DNA of 64,000 nucleotides from Hymenobacter terrestris (GCF_013377905.1 NZ_JABKAV010000002.1:62001-126000); one strand, 5' to 3'; shown: positions 43,693-53,192, counted from the stretch's first letter. The notes: generated by a model not told the origin, from the letters alone. Made by a program: numbers and translations.

Positions 43693-44226
43693 ATGAGAAA
43701 CGTTACTTTGTTTTTATTGCTGCTGCTCGCGCCCCTGGCAGTACGTGCCCAAGAGACGAATGACCTACGCTTTAAAACCCAAAGAACAGTGGTGTATCCA
43801 GTAAGCGACACCGCCCGTCTGGATAACGCCGTCAAATGGTACACTAAGTTTTTCGGTATACCACACGACACCTTACGAAAGGATGTACCTAACCCCTACG
43901 CCGTATTTATAGTGGACGGCACGCAGGTAAGGCTGGAAACCGACCCGAAGTACCTAGGGCTAAAGGAGCCTCTGTTTTACTGGATGCTGCCAACGCCGGA
44001 GGCAGTAATAGCCAAACTTGACACGTTGAAGGAGACGAGCAGAATCAAAAAACGTTTGATTTTTAAGAGCCTGCGCAACTTCAGCTATGTTCGGGCTACT
44101 GGACAGCCAGCCAGCAATGGCATAGCTTCCGAAAACGTGAAGAACGTTACAGGTTTTATCGTGTATGACCCCGAAGGCAATGAGGTCGGCGTTATCAACA
44201 ACCCCATTTACAAGCCCCGCAAATAA
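43693..44226 (+). CDS. Secreted VOC/glyoxalase-like protein, copy A
   Basis: A 177-residue exported protein; signal peptide 1-19 (VRAQ). The mature part has a vicinal-oxygen-chelate pattern: TVVYPVSDTARLDNAVKWYTKFFGI (strand-helix), YAVFIVDGTQVRLETDP, LFYWMLPTPEAVIAKLD, and the C-terminal VTGFIVYDPEGNEVGVINNP, where the E of DPEGN corresponds to a metal ligand position. Copy B at 44340 is a clear paralogue in the same direction. A secreted VOC protein is unusual; substrate unknown. Coding GC is lower than in neighbouring genes, and the AT-rich island lies directly upstream. Confidence 0.75.
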   Translation: MRNVTLFLLLLLAPLAVRAQETNDLRFKTQRTVVYPVSDTARLDNAVKWYTKFFGIPHDTLRKDVPNPYAVFIVDGTQVRLETDPKYLGLKEPLFYWMLPTPEAVIAKLDTLKETSRIKKRLIFKSLRNFSYVRATGQPASNGIASENVKNVTGFIVYDPEGNEVGVINNPIYKPRK

Positions 44227-44339
44227 CCTAAGGTCCCACTGCCTTTTACCGGCCCGGCCGGTTCGTTCGCTCCGCTTCTCAGGCGTACCGGTCGGATACC
44301 GTTGCTGCTGCCAGCACAAAAAGGCACTTCCCCCGACTT

Positions 44340-44888
44340 ATGAAGATGCCCCTGTGGATTTCGCTGCTGCTGTTGCTGCTTTGGCCCGTACTGACCCAGG
44401 CCCAGGACAAGCCTGTTGCCGGTTTTTCGACCCAGAAAACGCTTGTGTACCCAGTAAGCAGCGCCGACCGGCTACCCGCTGCCATTGCCTGGTACACCGA
44501 CTTTTTTGGTAAGCCTCCCACGCGTGTAGAACAAGGCGTGCCATATCCTTACGCCCTGTTCAATGTAGACGGTGCAGAGGTGCGACTGGAAACCAACCCG
44601 CAGTTTTTACAGTTGCGCGAGCCGGTGTTTTACTGGACACTGCCAACGCCGGATGATGTGGTGGCCAAATTTGAGACGCTGAGCGCTAACCGGTCCAACA
44701 AGTTCAACGGTGGTCTTTTCAGCAAGATGCGTCAGCTCGACAGCAGTCGTTCCTCGTCATCCGAAGTACGCCCTACTGACGCCAGCACCAACACAGAGGG
44801 GGTAACGCAGGTACGAGGATTTATCGTTTTAGACCCCGAGGGCAACCAGATTGGCGTTATCAACAACCCGGTTTACCCACCCAAATGA
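44340..44888 (+). CDS. Secreted VOC/glyoxalase-like protein, copy B
   Basis: A 182-residue paralogue of copy A with signal peptide 1-22 (TQAQ). Shared landmarks: TLVYPVSSADRLPAAIAWYTDFFGK, YALFNVDGAEVRLETNP, VFYWTLPTPDDVVAKFE and VRGFIVLDPEGNQIGVINNP. Its TGA stop overlaps the ATG of the histidine kinase (ATGA), so the two are translationally coupled, suggesting the VOC protein acts with the kinase, for instance as a periplasmic ligand-binding partner; this is inference. Confidence 0.78.
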   Translation: MKMPLWISLLLLLLWPVLTQAQDKPVAGFSTQKTLVYPVSSADRLPAAIAWYTDFFGKPPTRVEQGVPYPYALFNVDGAEVRLETNPQFLQLREPVFYWTLPTPDDVVAKFETLSANRSNKFNGGLFSKMRQLDSSRSSSSEVRPTDASTNTEGVTQVRGFIVLDPEGNQIGVINNPVYPPK

Positions 44889-47131
44889 ACCAGGGCCACC
44901 CGCCGCCTTTCACCGGCCCACCCGGCTTATTCGGTTTGCCCTTCCGGCGTATCGGCGGGCTGCTGTTGCTATGGCTGGGTCTGGTATCGGGGCTGATTGA
45001 GCAGCGGCCGGGCTGCGCGCAGAGCCGCAACGCCGACAGCCTGCGCCAGCTGCTGCGAACCAACCGGCGGCTCGATACCGTGCGGGTACAGCGCCTGCAT
45101 GAACTGGTAATGGAGCTGGCAGCCGTGAATGCCCCGCAGGCCCTACAGCTGAGCCACCAGGCTTTACGAATCTCGCGCCAACTCGCCGACACGCCTTCCA
45201 TCGGTCGTAGCCTACTCTGGCTCAGCATTCTGCAACGCCGTTTACCCAATTACGACTCGGCCCGGCATTATACCCTGCTGGCCCAGCAGCTATACGCCCG
45301 CCGCCGCGACCGGCCCCGCGAGGCGCGCGCCTGCCTCGAACTGAGTTTGATTGACGCGCAGCAAACCAACCTGACGGCCGCGCTGACCTGGGGGCTGCGC
45401 GGGCTGCGCCTGGCCGAGCAAACCGCTGACCTGGGAGTACAGACACAACTACGGGCTATTATTGGGGACACCTACGGCAAGCTGGGCGACTACGCCAGCG
45501 CCCTACCCATACTCGACCGGGCCCTGCGCGACGGCCACCGTCTGAGCGACGACCAGGTAGTGGCGGCCGTGCTTAATAGCCTGGGCAGCGTATACCAGCG
45601 GCTGCGCAATTGGCCCGAAGCCCTTCGGTATTTCAGGCGGGCGGTGGCCGTGTGCCGCCGGATGGGTGACATGCAGAACCAGCTGGCCAATGAAATCGGG
45701 CTGGCCGAGGTATACATTGAGCAAGGCCAGCCGGTTCGGGCCCTGCTGCACGGCCGGCTGGCCCGCACGCTGGTCAGGAGCACCCAGGACGATTTCAACC
45801 AGCCGTCGGTGGAGTTGCTACTGGCGCGGGCGTTCCTGCTGCTGCACCAACCCGACAGCACGCTGATGCTGGCCAGCCACGCCCGGGAACTGAGCCGAAA
45901 AACCCGCAGCAACGGCAACCTGGCCGCAGCTACCGAACTGCTGGCCAAGGCCTACGCCGAACTGAACAATTACCCGGCGGCCTACCAGCAACAGCGCTTA
46001 TTTTCGGCTTACCAGGATACGCTGGCCGGCGAGGCCACGCAGCGCAAAACCAGCGCCCTGCGCTACGGCTACGAACTCGACCAGAAGGAAACCCAGATTG
46101 CCCTGCTCACGCAGACCCGGCAGCTACAGGCCCAGAGAAGTGCCCGCCAACGCCTGCAACTGTACGCGCTACTGGCCGGCTTTGCGGGCCTCGTTTTGGT
46201 AGTAGGGCTGCTGGGCCGCAATGTGCACCTCAAGCAGCGCATCAACCGCCACCTGAATGCCCAGAATACTCAGGTTGCCCGCCAGCGCGATGATTTAACC
46301 CGGGCACTGGCCGACCTGACCCAAGCCCTGGACCGACTCAAATCGACCCAGAACCAACTCATTCAGCGCGAAAAAATGGCCTCACTGGGCGAGCTGACGG
46401 CCGGCATTGCGCACGAAATTCAGAACCCGCTCAACTTCGTCAACAACTTCTCGGAGGTGAGCACCGAGTTGGTGGAGGAGTTTATGGACGGCCCCTGGCA
46501 GCAGCTGCCGGAAGCCGAAAAAGCCTACGCAACCGAGCTGCTGGCCACGCTCACAGATAACCTCCACAAGATAAGCCAGCACGGCCACCGCGCCGACAGC
46601 ATAGTGAAAGGCATGCTGCAACACTCGCAGGCTAGCGCCGGAGTATACGAAACTGTTAACCTGAATACGTTGGTTACCGACCACCTGGCAATGGCTTACC
46701 AGCTGTTCCGGTCAAAAGACCCTAGCTTCAACGCCACCCTCGTTACCGACCTGAGCCCCCAGCTGCCGGCGGTGCGGCTGGTACCCCAGGATGTAGGCCG
46801 GGTGCTGCTCAATTTGTTCGCCAATGCCTTTTATGCCCTGGCACAACGCCGCAACCAGGGCCTGTCAGACAGTCCCCTCAAGCTGGAGGTACACACCAGT
46901 CTGCTGGCCCGGCAGGTGCAGGTCCGGATTCTGGACAACGGCATCGGTATGAGCGAAGAAACCCGCCAGAAGGCGCTGCTACCCTTTTTCACCACCAAAC
47001 CACCCGGCGAGGGCACCGGTCTGGGTCTGTCGCTGAGCTACGATATTATCGTGCAGGGCCACGGGGGCATGCTCAGCATCAGCAGCCAGCTTGGCGGTGG
47101 CACCGAGGTTACAATGCGGCTGCCCCGCTAA
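44885..47131 (+). CDS. Sensor histidine kinase with TPR sensor domain
   Basis: A 748-residue sensor kinase. After an N-terminal hydrophobic segment (about 23-45) the extracytoplasmic part (about 45-420) is built of tetratricopeptide repeats ([32 protein letters not shown] and others). A transmembrane helix at about 420-440 ([19 protein letters not shown]) leads to a coiled coil and a HisKA domain with phospho-His H510 in [18 protein letters not shown]. The ATPase domain has the N box [14 protein letters not shown]1 ILDNGIGM and G2 [10 protein letters not shown]. No response regulator is adjacent. It is coupled to the upstream VOC-like gene by an ATGA overlap. Confidence 0.92.
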   Translation: MNQGHPPPFTGPPGLFGLPFRRIGGLLLLWLGLVSGLIEQRPGCAQSRNADSLRQLLRTNRRLDTVRVQRLHELVMELAAVNAPQALQLSHQALRISRQLADTPSIGRSLLWLSILQRRLPNYDSARHYTLLAQQLYARRRDRPREARACLELSLIDAQQTNLTAALTWGLRGLRLAEQTADLGVQTQLRAIIGDTYGKLGDYASALPILDRALRDGHRLSDDQVVAAVLNSLGSVYQRLRNWPEALRYFRRAVAVCRRMGDMQNQLANEIGLAEVYIEQGQPVRALLHGRLARTLVRSTQDDFNQPSVELLLARAFLLLHQPDSTLMLASHARELSRKTRSNGNLAAATELLAKAYAELNNYPAAYQQQRLFSAYQDTLAGEATQRKTSALRYGYELDQKETQIALLTQTRQLQAQRSARQRLQLYALLAGFAGLVLVVGLLGRNVHLKQRINRHLNAQNTQVARQRDDLTRALADLTQALDRLKSTQNQLIQREKMASLGELTAGIAHEIQNPLNFVNNFSEVSTELVEEFMDGPWQQLPEAEKAYATELLATLTDNLHKISQHGHRADSIVKGMLQHSQASAGVYETVNLNTLVTDHLAMAYQLFRSKDPSFNATLVTDLSPQLPAVRLVPQDVGRVLLNLFANAFYALAQRRNQGLSDSPLKLEVHTSLLARQVQVRILDNGIGMSEETRQKALLPFFTTKPPGEGTGLGLSLSYDIIVQGHGGMLSISSQLGGGTEVTMRLPR

Positions 47132-47151
47132 GGCGAAATTACCGTTACTGC

Positions 47152-48303
47152 CTATCCTTCGTAGCGCAGCTCGCCCGCGCCCACGTGCAACGTCACGCCC
47201 GGCTCGGCCGTGATGCGGCCCGCCACTTGGGCCCGGTAACCGCTAACGCGCAGACTGGCTACCACGGCAGCCGCCTGATCCTGGTCGGTTACCAGCAACA
47301 TACCGTTGCCCATGTTCCAGTAGAGGTAAGCTTCCGGAGGCGTGATGCCGGCCAGACTGGAAAGCTGCTGCATGGCGGGCAGCGGCTCGAACAGGTTGCT
47401 CAGCTCGGCCCCAACGCCGTTTTTGAGTACTCGCTTGAAGTTGTCGGCCAGCCCGCCACCGGTGATGTGGGCGGCCGCGTGCAGTGGCAGGCCCGCATCG
47501 AGCACCGCCGCTATGCCCGGCGAGTAGATGAGCGAGGGCGCCAGCATGACTTCGCCCCAGGTTTTAGCGTTGGCAGTTGTCAGTTGTTGGTTGTCAGATT
47601 TCAGAGCAGCCGTCTTTTCTTCACTGTAGGGCGCTTCGTGCCACTTTTCGCCGAAGGCCTTGGTGAGGGCCCGGCGGGCCAGCGAGTAGCCGTTGGAGCG
47701 GAACGAGGGCGAGTGCAACGCCACCACGGCCTGCCCGGCGCGCACGTTGGAGCCGCTCAAGGGGCGCTCTAGGCTCGGGTGCAACACCCCCACGGCCGTC
47801 GAGCACCAGTTGAAATTCATGCGGGCGCCGGGGTAGCCACCGATGCGGTTGCCGAGCTCGGCAATTTCGCCGCCCGTTACGGCTATCTGGCTGAACTGGG
47901 CCGCATCATGTAAGCCGTGCATGAGCTCATCGACCACCGTGTAATCGAGCGTGTTCACGTCGATGATGTTGGAAAGGTTGGTGGGTACGAAGCCGGCCAC
48001 AATGAGGTCGTCGGCCACCATCGCAATCAGGTCGTAGCCCAGCGTGTCGTAGCGGTCGAGGCGTTCGGCCACTTCAATTTTGGTCCCGATACCGTCGGAA
48101 CCGATGCCCAGCCGCTCATTGCCGAACCGGATTTCGTTGGAGAAGCCACCGGCTAGGTCCCGGGCCGGCTCACCAGGCTTGCCAGCGCGGGTGGCGAAGG
48201 TTTTCTGGGCCCATTCGTAGGCGTTGCGCGAGGCGGCGTTGCCTTCTTCGATGGAATAACCGGCAGTGGCTTTGAGGTTGGTATCGGCGGAAGTCTGGCT
48301 CAT
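47152..48303 (-). CDS. purM: Phosphoribosylformylglycinamidine cyclo-ligase (AIR synthetase)
   Basis: A 383-residue enzyme of purine synthesis (FGAM + ATP to AIR). Recognised by RLGIGSDGIGTKIEVAERL, DLIAMVADDLIVAGFVPTN, VTGGEIAELG, GSNVRAGQAVVALHSPSFRSNGYSL and AHITGGGLADNFKRVL. It is the last gene of the minus-strand purine block. Residues about 233-244 (KSDNQQLTTAN) come from a short repeat-like DNA sequence and look like an in-frame insertion; the flanking family sequence continues intact, so the enzyme is probably functional. Confidence 0.95.
   Translation of the reverse strand: MSQTSADTNLKATAGYSIEEGNAASRNAYEWAQKTFATRAGKPGEPARDLAGGFSNEIRFGNERLGIGSDGIGTKIEVAERLDRYDTLGYDLIAMVADDLIVAGFVPTNLSNIIDVNTLDYTVVDELMHGLHDAAQFSQIAVTGGEIAELGNRIGGYPGARMNFNWCSTAVGVLHPSLERPLSGSNVRAGQAVVALHSPSFRSNGYSLARRALTKAFGEKWHEAPYSEEKTAALKSDNQQLTTANAKTWGEVMLAPSLIYSPGIAAVLDAGLPLHAAAHITGGGLADNFKRVLKNGVGAELSNLFEPLPAMQQLSSLAGITPPEAYLYWNMGNGMLLVTDQDQAAAVVASLRVSGYRAQVAGRITAEPGVTLHVGAGELRYEG
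47571..47604. repeat. Short CAACAACTGACAACTG-type repeat inside purM
   Basis: Read on the coding strand this is a low-complexity array of CTGACAAC/CAACAACTGACAACT units adding about 11 codons to purM. Related stretches occur between purN and purF (49973-49995) and inside purQ (54102-54133). Confidence 0.6.
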
Positions 48304-48315
48304 GCGGAAGTCTAT

Positions 48316-48409
48316 AGAGACGCAATGTCTTGCGTCTCGTAGTTGCTGATGTTGTTTAGTTTTTGCTCGTCCGACTGTTCAACGACGAGACGCAAAATAT
48401 TGCGTCTCT
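48316..48409. repeat. Nested inverted repeat between purF and purM
   Basis: Arm AGAGACGCAATGTCTTGCGT(CTCGT) at 48316-48340 and its inverse at 48385-48409 match with two mismatches; each arm is also a palindrome by itself (GAGACGCAA...TTGCGTCTC). A 44-base spacer separates them. This type of nested palindrome is a mobile-like short element. Confidence 0.75.
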
Positions 48410-48447
48410 ACCTCGTTCAGCCTATGCCCTCCAGCACAAACTGACAA

Positions 48448-49962
48448 TTAGTGCTCTGTGGGGGCCGGGGCTTTGGCGCTTACCGAGGGCACGACATCCG
48501 CAGCAGGCTTTTTCGGTTTGTCGCCGCGGTGGCTTTCGCGCTCCTCCTGGATGTGGCCCAGGTACTTGGTGATGTCGCCGGTGGGGTAATTGCCGGTGAA
48601 GCAGGCGAAGCAGCCGCCGCCGTGGCCCTTGTCCTCGGCAAACAGCTCCTGCAAGTCTTCTACCGATTGGTATATTACCTTGTCGGCCTCAATGTAGCGG
48701 CAGATTTCCTCCTCAGTGTAGTTGGCCGCAATCAGCTCGGTGCTCATGGCCATATCGATGCCGTAGATGCAGGGCGCGATGATGGGCGGGGCGCTGCTGA
48801 TAAAGTACACCTCGGCCGCGCCGGCGTCGCGCAGAATCCGCACGATGCGCCGCGAGGTAGTGCCGCGCACGATGCTGTCGTCGACCACCGCAATCTTCTT
48901 GCCCTCCACGAATTCGCGGATGGGGTTAAGCTTTTTGCGCACGATATCCTCGCGGCCGGCCTGGCTGCTGACGATGAACGAGCGGCCCATGTGGTTGTTC
49001 TTCACCAACGCCCGGCGGTAGGGCACGCCAATGGCCTCAGCCAGCCCCGAGGCCGCAAAGTAGCCCGACGAGGGCACGTCAATCACCATATCGGGCTGAA
49101 TACCCGACTCAATCACCTTGCGGGCCAGCATTTTACCCAGCCGCACCCGCTCGCGGGCCACCAGCCGGCCATGAATGGTGGAATCTTCGCGGGCGAAGTA
49201 GATGTGCTCGAACACGCAGAACGCCTTGGGCAGGCTGTACGGGTTCTTGTAATGCACCTCGAAGTTGTTATCAATGAAGATGGCCTGGCCCGGCCCCACG
49301 TTCTTCACGAACTCGAAGCCCAGGTAATCGAAGCAGGTGCTCTCGGAGGTGAAGGCGAACACGGGGCCGTTTTCGGTCATGCGGCGGCCCAGCACCAGCG
49401 GCCGGATACCCAGCGGGTCTGTGAAGGCCAGCATGCCGTGGCCGGCAATGATGGTCACGGTGGCGTAGGCCCCCTTAACCAGTTCCTGGGTAGTTTCTAC
49501 TGCATCAAAAATATCGACAACCGACAGCGCATCGAGGTTTTTGAGGCGCAACTCGGAGGCGAAGGTGTACATGATCAGCTCCAAGTCGTTGCTGGTTTTA
49601 GGCAGCACGTGGTACTTTTCGTGCAGGCGCTTGGCCGCCGAGCGGAAGTTGATGACGTTGCCGTTGTGCACCATGGCCAGCCCGAATGGGTAGCTGGTGG
49701 TGAACGGCTGAGCCAGCTCGGCATCGCCCGAGCCCTGGGTGGTGTAGCGGGCGTGGCCGATACCAATGTTGCCCTTCAGCTTGCGCAGCTGCTTGGGCCG
49801 GAATACGTCGGAAATCAGCCCGTTGCCTTTGCACAGGTGGAAGTTGCCATCAAACGTAGCCATACCGGCCGCATCCTGCCCCCGGTGCTGGAGCGCCGTC
49901 AGGCCAAACACGATGTCGTGAGCAACATCCTCGGGGCCGTAAAAACCTACAATTCCGCACAT
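48448..49962 (-). CDS. purF: Amidophosphoribosyltransferase
   Basis: A 504-residue enzyme catalysing the first committed step of purine synthesis, PRPP + glutamine to 5-phosphoribosylamine. The sequence begins MCGIVGFYGPEDV, so the nucleophilic Cys2 is exposed without a propeptide. Other landmarks are QHRGQDAAGM, GIGHARYTTQGSGD, and the PRPP loop VVDDSIVRGTT. Cysteines in GGGCFACFTGNYPT near the C-terminus indicate the Fe-S-containing (Bacillus-type) form. Full length. It is separated from purM by a nested palindrome and from purN by a repeat-rich gap of 26 bases. Confidence 0.96.
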   Translation of the reverse strand: MCGIVGFYGPEDVAHDIVFGLTALQHRGQDAAGMATFDGNFHLCKGNGLISDVFRPKQLRKLKGNIGIGHARYTTQGSGDAELAQPFTTSYPFGLAMVHNGNVINFRSAAKRLHEKYHVLPKTSNDLELIMYTFASELRLKNLDALSVVDIFDAVETTQELVKGAYATVTIIAGHGMLAFTDPLGIRPLVLGRRMTENGPVFAFTSESTCFDYLGFEFVKNVGPGQAIFIDNNFEVHYKNPYSLPKAFCVFEHIYFAREDSTIHGRLVARERVRLGKMLARKVIESGIQPDMVIDVPSSGYFAASGLAEAIGVPYRRALVKNNHMGRSFIVSSQAGREDIVRKKLNPIREFVEGKKIAVVDDSIVRGTTSRRIVRILRDAGAAEVYFISSAPPIIAPCIYGIDMAMSTELIAANYTEEEICRYIEADKVIYQSVEDLQELFAEDKGHGGGCFACFTGNYPTGDITKYLGHIQEERESHRGDKPKKPAADVVPSVSAKAPAPTEH

Positions 49963-49988
49963 AATCAGTTTCGGTTGTCAGTTGCCGG

Positions 49989-50618
49989 TTACCGGGCCGC
50001 TGGGGTGGGTTGGGGGTGCTGGCGGCCAATAAGCTCGGCCAGGGTTTTGGGGTACAGCTGATGCTCGGCCAGCAAACCGCGACGCTCGACTTCGGCCAGG
50101 GTGGTGGCCCCGCGCAAGTCCACCGTCTGCTGGGCCAAGATGGGGCCGGTATCCAGTCCTTCATCAACCAGATGCACCGTTATTTTGGTTTCAACCAGCT
50201 GATTATCAAAGGCCCATTCGTAGGCGTGCAGGCCCTGGTGCTGGTGGGTGTCGGCGGGATGAATGTTGAGGATGCGGCCTGCGAAGGCCCGCACAAACGT
50301 GGGCGAGAGGATGCGCATATAGCCAGCCAGCACCACGTAATCGGGCTGGTATTGGCGTAGAATTTCCACCACCTCGGCATCATAGTCGGCACGGCGGCGG
50401 CCCTGGCTGCTAAGGCTGGCCGTGGGGCAGGCCAGCGCGGCGGCCGTGGCCAGACCGGGCGCGTCGGGGTGGTTGCTGAACACCACCGCTACTTCGGCCA
50501 ACTCGTGCAGCATACCGGTCTGGGCCGCCGTTACCAGCGCCACCATATTGGAGCCCCGGCCCGAAAGCAGGATGGCCAGCCGGGCCTTGGGGGCGCTATG
50601 GTTACCAGTTATTTGCAA
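49989..50618 (-). CDS. purN: Phosphoribosylglycinamide formyltransferase
   Basis: A 209-residue enzyme transferring a formyl group from 10-formyl-THF to GAR. Landmarks: LAILLSGRGSNMVALV, VVFSNHPDAPGL, YVVLAGYMRILSP, RILNIHPADTHQHQGLHAY with the catalytic N-x-H-P, and VHLVDEGLDTGPILAQ with the aspartate. The start is TTG at 50618, 17 bases inside the end of purD, because no ATG or GTG precedes the family sequence. The overlap implies translational coupling with purD. Confidence 0.92.
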   Translation of the reverse strand: MQITGNHSAPKARLAILLSGRGSNMVALVTAAQTGMLHELAEVAVVFSNHPDAPGLATAAALACPTASLSSQGRRRADYDAEVVEILRQYQPDYVVLAGYMRILSPTFVRAFAGRILNIHPADTHQHQGLHAYEWAFDNQLVETKITVHLVDEGLDTGPILAQQTVDLRGATTLAEVERRGLLAEHQLYPKTLAELIGRQHPQPTPAAR

Positions 50619-51888
50619 GGACGGGTTCCGGCCGCTGGCCGATATCAGTGCGGAGGTACATGTCCTGAAAGTTCACCCGGGCCGCTTCGCGGTACACGTA
50701 CTGCACGGCGTCTTCCAGCTCCGCGCCGTGGCCCACCAGCACCAGCACCCGGCCGCCGTTGGTCACCAACTCACCGGCTTCGTTGTGCTTGGTAGCGCCG
50801 TGAAACGCGAGGATGCCGGGGTGCAGCGCCGAAAGTCCCGTGATGGGAAAACCAGTCGGGAAGCCGCTGGCCGGGTAGCCGCCCGAGGCCAGCACCACGC
50901 CCACGTAGTGGCCGGGACGCTGGCGCACGGTGGTCTGGGCCAGGGTGCCGTCGAGGGTGGCTTCGATGAGTTCCAGCAGGCTGCTTTGCAGGGCCGGCAG
51001 TAGCACTTCGGCCTCGGGGTCGCCAAGGCGGGCGTTGTATTCGAGCAGCTTCGGGCCCTGGGGCGTGAGCATGATGCCGAAGTAGAGGAAGCCCCGGAAC
51101 TCGAACTGCTCGGCCTGGATGCCCTCCAGCGTAGGGTCGATAATTTGGGTGCGGATGGCGGCCAGGATGTTGTCGTCGGCGAAGGGCACCGGGCAGTAGG
51201 CGCCCATGCCACCGGTATTGGGGCCTTGGTCGCCGGCCAGCAGCTGCTTGTGGTCCTGGGAAGGCGCCAGCAGGCGGATGCGGTTGCCGTCGGTGATGCC
51301 GATGATACTAATTTCGGGGCCGCTGAGCTTTTCTTCGAGCAGGAAGCTGAACCAGCCGCTGTGGTGGGCCTCCAGGTCGTCGAGTGCCGCGTGGGCTTCT
51401 TCCACGGAAGAGCACACGTACACGCCCTTACCGGCGGCCAGCCCATCGAACTTCACGGCCACCTGCCCGCCCAACTCGGCCGCTTTGGCACGGGCTTCGG
51501 CCAGCTTATCGGAGCGAAACTGCCATGACATAGCGGTGGCCACGCCGTGGCGGCGCATGAAGTTCTTGCTCCACACCTTCGAGCTTTCCAGCATGGCCCC
51601 CGCCCGCCCCGGTCCGAACACGCGGATATCGGAGCCAACGAAGTAGTCGGTTACGCCGGCCGCCAGCGGGGCTTCGGGGCCTACCACCAGCAGCTTGGCA
51701 CCGTGTTCTTCGCAGAAGCTTTTGATGGCTGGAAAATCGAGGGCGCTGATTTTGGGGTGGCTGTTGGGGATGCCGGCGTTGCCGGGCAGCACGTGCACGG
51801 TAGCACCATCTTGGGTGAGTTTCCAGGCCAGGGCGTGCTCGCGGGCCCCGCCGCCGAGCAGGACTATGGATTTATTGCTGAAGCTCAT
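50602..51888 (-). CDS. purD: Phosphoribosylamine--glycine ligase
   Basis: A 428-residue ATP-grasp enzyme making GAR from phosphoribosylamine, glycine and ATP. Landmarks: IVLLGGGAREHALAWKLTQ, KLLVVGPEAPLAAGVTDYF, FVKFDGLAAGKGVYVC-type segment (VAVKFDGLAAGKGVYV), FLLEEKLSGPEISIIGITDG, QDHKQLLAGDQGPNTGGMGAY, and YFGIMLTPQGPKLLEYNARLGDPE. Complete. It follows the small unknown gene after 6 bases and its end overlaps purN. Confidence 0.96.
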   Translation of the reverse strand: MSFSNKSIVLLGGGAREHALAWKLTQDGATVHVLPGNAGIPNSHPKISALDFPAIKSFCEEHGAKLLVVGPEAPLAAGVTDYFVGSDIRVFGPGRAGAMLESSKVWSKNFMRRHGVATAMSWQFRSDKLAEARAKAAELGGQVAVKFDGLAAGKGVYVCSSVEEAHAALDDLEAHHSGWFSFLLEEKLSGPEISIIGITDGNRIRLLAPSQDHKQLLAGDQGPNTGGMGAYCPVPFADDNILAAIRTQIIDPTLEGIQAEQFEFRGFLYFGIMLTPQGPKLLEYNARLGDPEAEVLLPALQSSLLELIEATLDGTLAQTTVRQRPGHYVGVVLASGGYPASGFPTGFPITGLSALHPGILAFHGATKHNEAGELVTNGGRVLVLVGHGAELEDAVQYVYREAARVNFQDMYLRTDIGQRPEPVLANNW

Positions 51889-51894
51889 GATTGT

Positions 51895-52245
51895 CTATTG
51901 AATAAAATCGCTTCGGCCTTCTGAAAAGAGACGAAAGTATTCCTTTACTTCATCCCAACTCGTAGCCTGAATTCGTTTCTCTTCGCCCTCCGCATTAGTC
52001 AGTATCACTTCCAAGTCTTGATGTACCTCTAAGTTACTTTCGTCTTCCAAGGCAACCCAGAATGCCCCATGTTCCTCATCAGACAACTTCGTTTTCTCTA
52101 TGAAGTCAAGTACATCCTGATAAGTCGGCTTGTCAAGCGAGTCCCCCCAAAGACTCTGAATATATTCCATTGGTACACGAGTGGGCCGCTGGTGAGCGCC
52201 TTGTTTTCTTACTATTTCCCAAAGATGCTGAATAGACTTCATCAT
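51895..52245 (-). CDS. Small unknown protein inside the purine operon
   Basis: A 116-residue, mostly acidic protein with no signal peptide. It contains VPMEYIQSLWGDSLDKPTYQ, FIEKTKLSDEEHGAFWVALED and ILTNAEGEEKRIQATSWDEV. It lies 29 bases after purC's stop side and 6 bases before purD's start, in the same direction. The DNA here is visibly AT-richer than purC and purD. The overall size and acidic, aromatic-rich look resemble small immunity-type proteins, but I cannot name a family. It may be a recent insertion that kept the operon intact. Confidence 0.65.
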   Translation of the reverse strand: MMKSIQHLWEIVRKQGAHQRPTRVPMEYIQSLWGDSLDKPTYQDVLDFIEKTKLSDEEHGAFWVALEDESNLEVHQDLEVILTNAEGEEKRIQATSWDEVKEYFRLFSEGRSDFIQ

Positions 52246-52274
52246 TGGCGACCTACAGCACAGTTACGACAGTT

Positions 52275-53192
52275 TCAGGCTTCCTTCATAATACCGGCCC
52301 GTACGAGGTTGCCCACGAGGCGGGTGCGCACGTCGCCGTCTCCGATAGGCAGCGGGCTACCCGTGATGCGCTCATAAATGTCGAGGTAGCGGCGGGTGGC
52401 CTCGGCTGACACTTCGGGCGTGAGGGCGCGAGGGTACTGGCCGTCGTGCTTGTTGGCAATGAGCCACTGGCGCACGTACTCCTTGTCCATCTGCTCCACT
52501 GCCCCGGGGTTGCGGGCGTAATCCTCGGCGCTCCAGAACCGCGACGAGTCGGGCGTGTGGATTTCGTCAATCAGGATCAGCTGGCCATCGAGCAGGCCGA
52601 ACTCATACTTGGTATCGACCAGAATGATGCCGCGCTCGGCCATCCAGCTCGAAGCGAAGTTGAATAGCTCCAGCGCCTTCACCTGCATCTGCTCGTACAA
52701 ATCAGCCGCCACCCAACCTTCGCTCACGAGGCTCTCGGGCGTGATTTCGCGGTCCGATTCTTCCTTGGTAGTAGGCGTTACGATGGGCTCCGGGAACTGC
52801 TGGTGCTTGGTCAGTCCGTCGGGCACGGTTACACCCGAGAAGCTGCGCTGGCCCTGCTGGTAGCCGCGCAGCATCGAGCCGGTGATGTAGTTACGCACAA
52901 TCATCTCCACCCGAATCGGCTCGGCCTCGTGGGCCAGCGTCACGTTAGGGTCGAGCAGGCTGATGACGTGGTTGGGCACGATGTGCTTGGTTTTATCAAA
53001 CCAGAACGCGGCCAGCCCGTTCAGCACCGCCCCCTTGTGGGCCACGGGCGTGTCGAGCACCGAATCGAAGGCCGAGAGCCGGTCGGTTACCACAATGAGC
53101 CGCTCGCCCGAGGGTGCCCGGTACGAGTCGCGGACTTTGCCGCGGTGCAGGAGTTCGAGCTGGGGGGTGGCGAAGTGGTTGAGCGTGTTCAT
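52275..53192 (-). CDS. purC: Phosphoribosylaminoimidazole-succinocarboxamide synthase
   Basis: A 305-residue SAICAR synthase (CAIR + aspartate + ATP). Landmarks: LLHRGKVRDSY at the N-terminus, VVTDRLSAFDSVL, RVEMIVRNYITGSMLRGY, PIVTPTTKEESDREIT, GIILVDTKYEFGLLDGQLILIDEIHTPDSSRF. The length and order match the eukaryote-like long PurC seen in Bacteroidota. It follows purQ by 41 bases. Confidence 0.95.
   Translation of the reverse strand: MNTLNHFATPQLELLHRGKVRDSYRAPSGERLIVVTDRLSAFDSVLDTPVAHKGAVLNGLAAFWFDKTKHIVPNHVISLLDPNVTLAHEAEPIRVEMIVRNYITGSMLRGYQQGQRSFSGVTVPDGLTKHQQFPEPIVTPTTKEESDREITPESLVSEGWVAADLYEQMQVKALELFNFASSWMAERGIILVDTKYEFGLLDGQLILIDEIHTPDSSRFWSAEDYARNPGAVEQMDKEYVRQWLIANKHDGQYPRALTPEVSAEATRRYLDIYERITGSPLPIGDGDVRTRLVGNLVRAGIMKEA

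Noticed and set aside
48451-50061. Plus-strand open frame of about 536 codons
   Set aside because: It is the antisense of purF and the end of purN, both with complete family motifs; composition is histidine/valine/glycine-rich shadow sequence.
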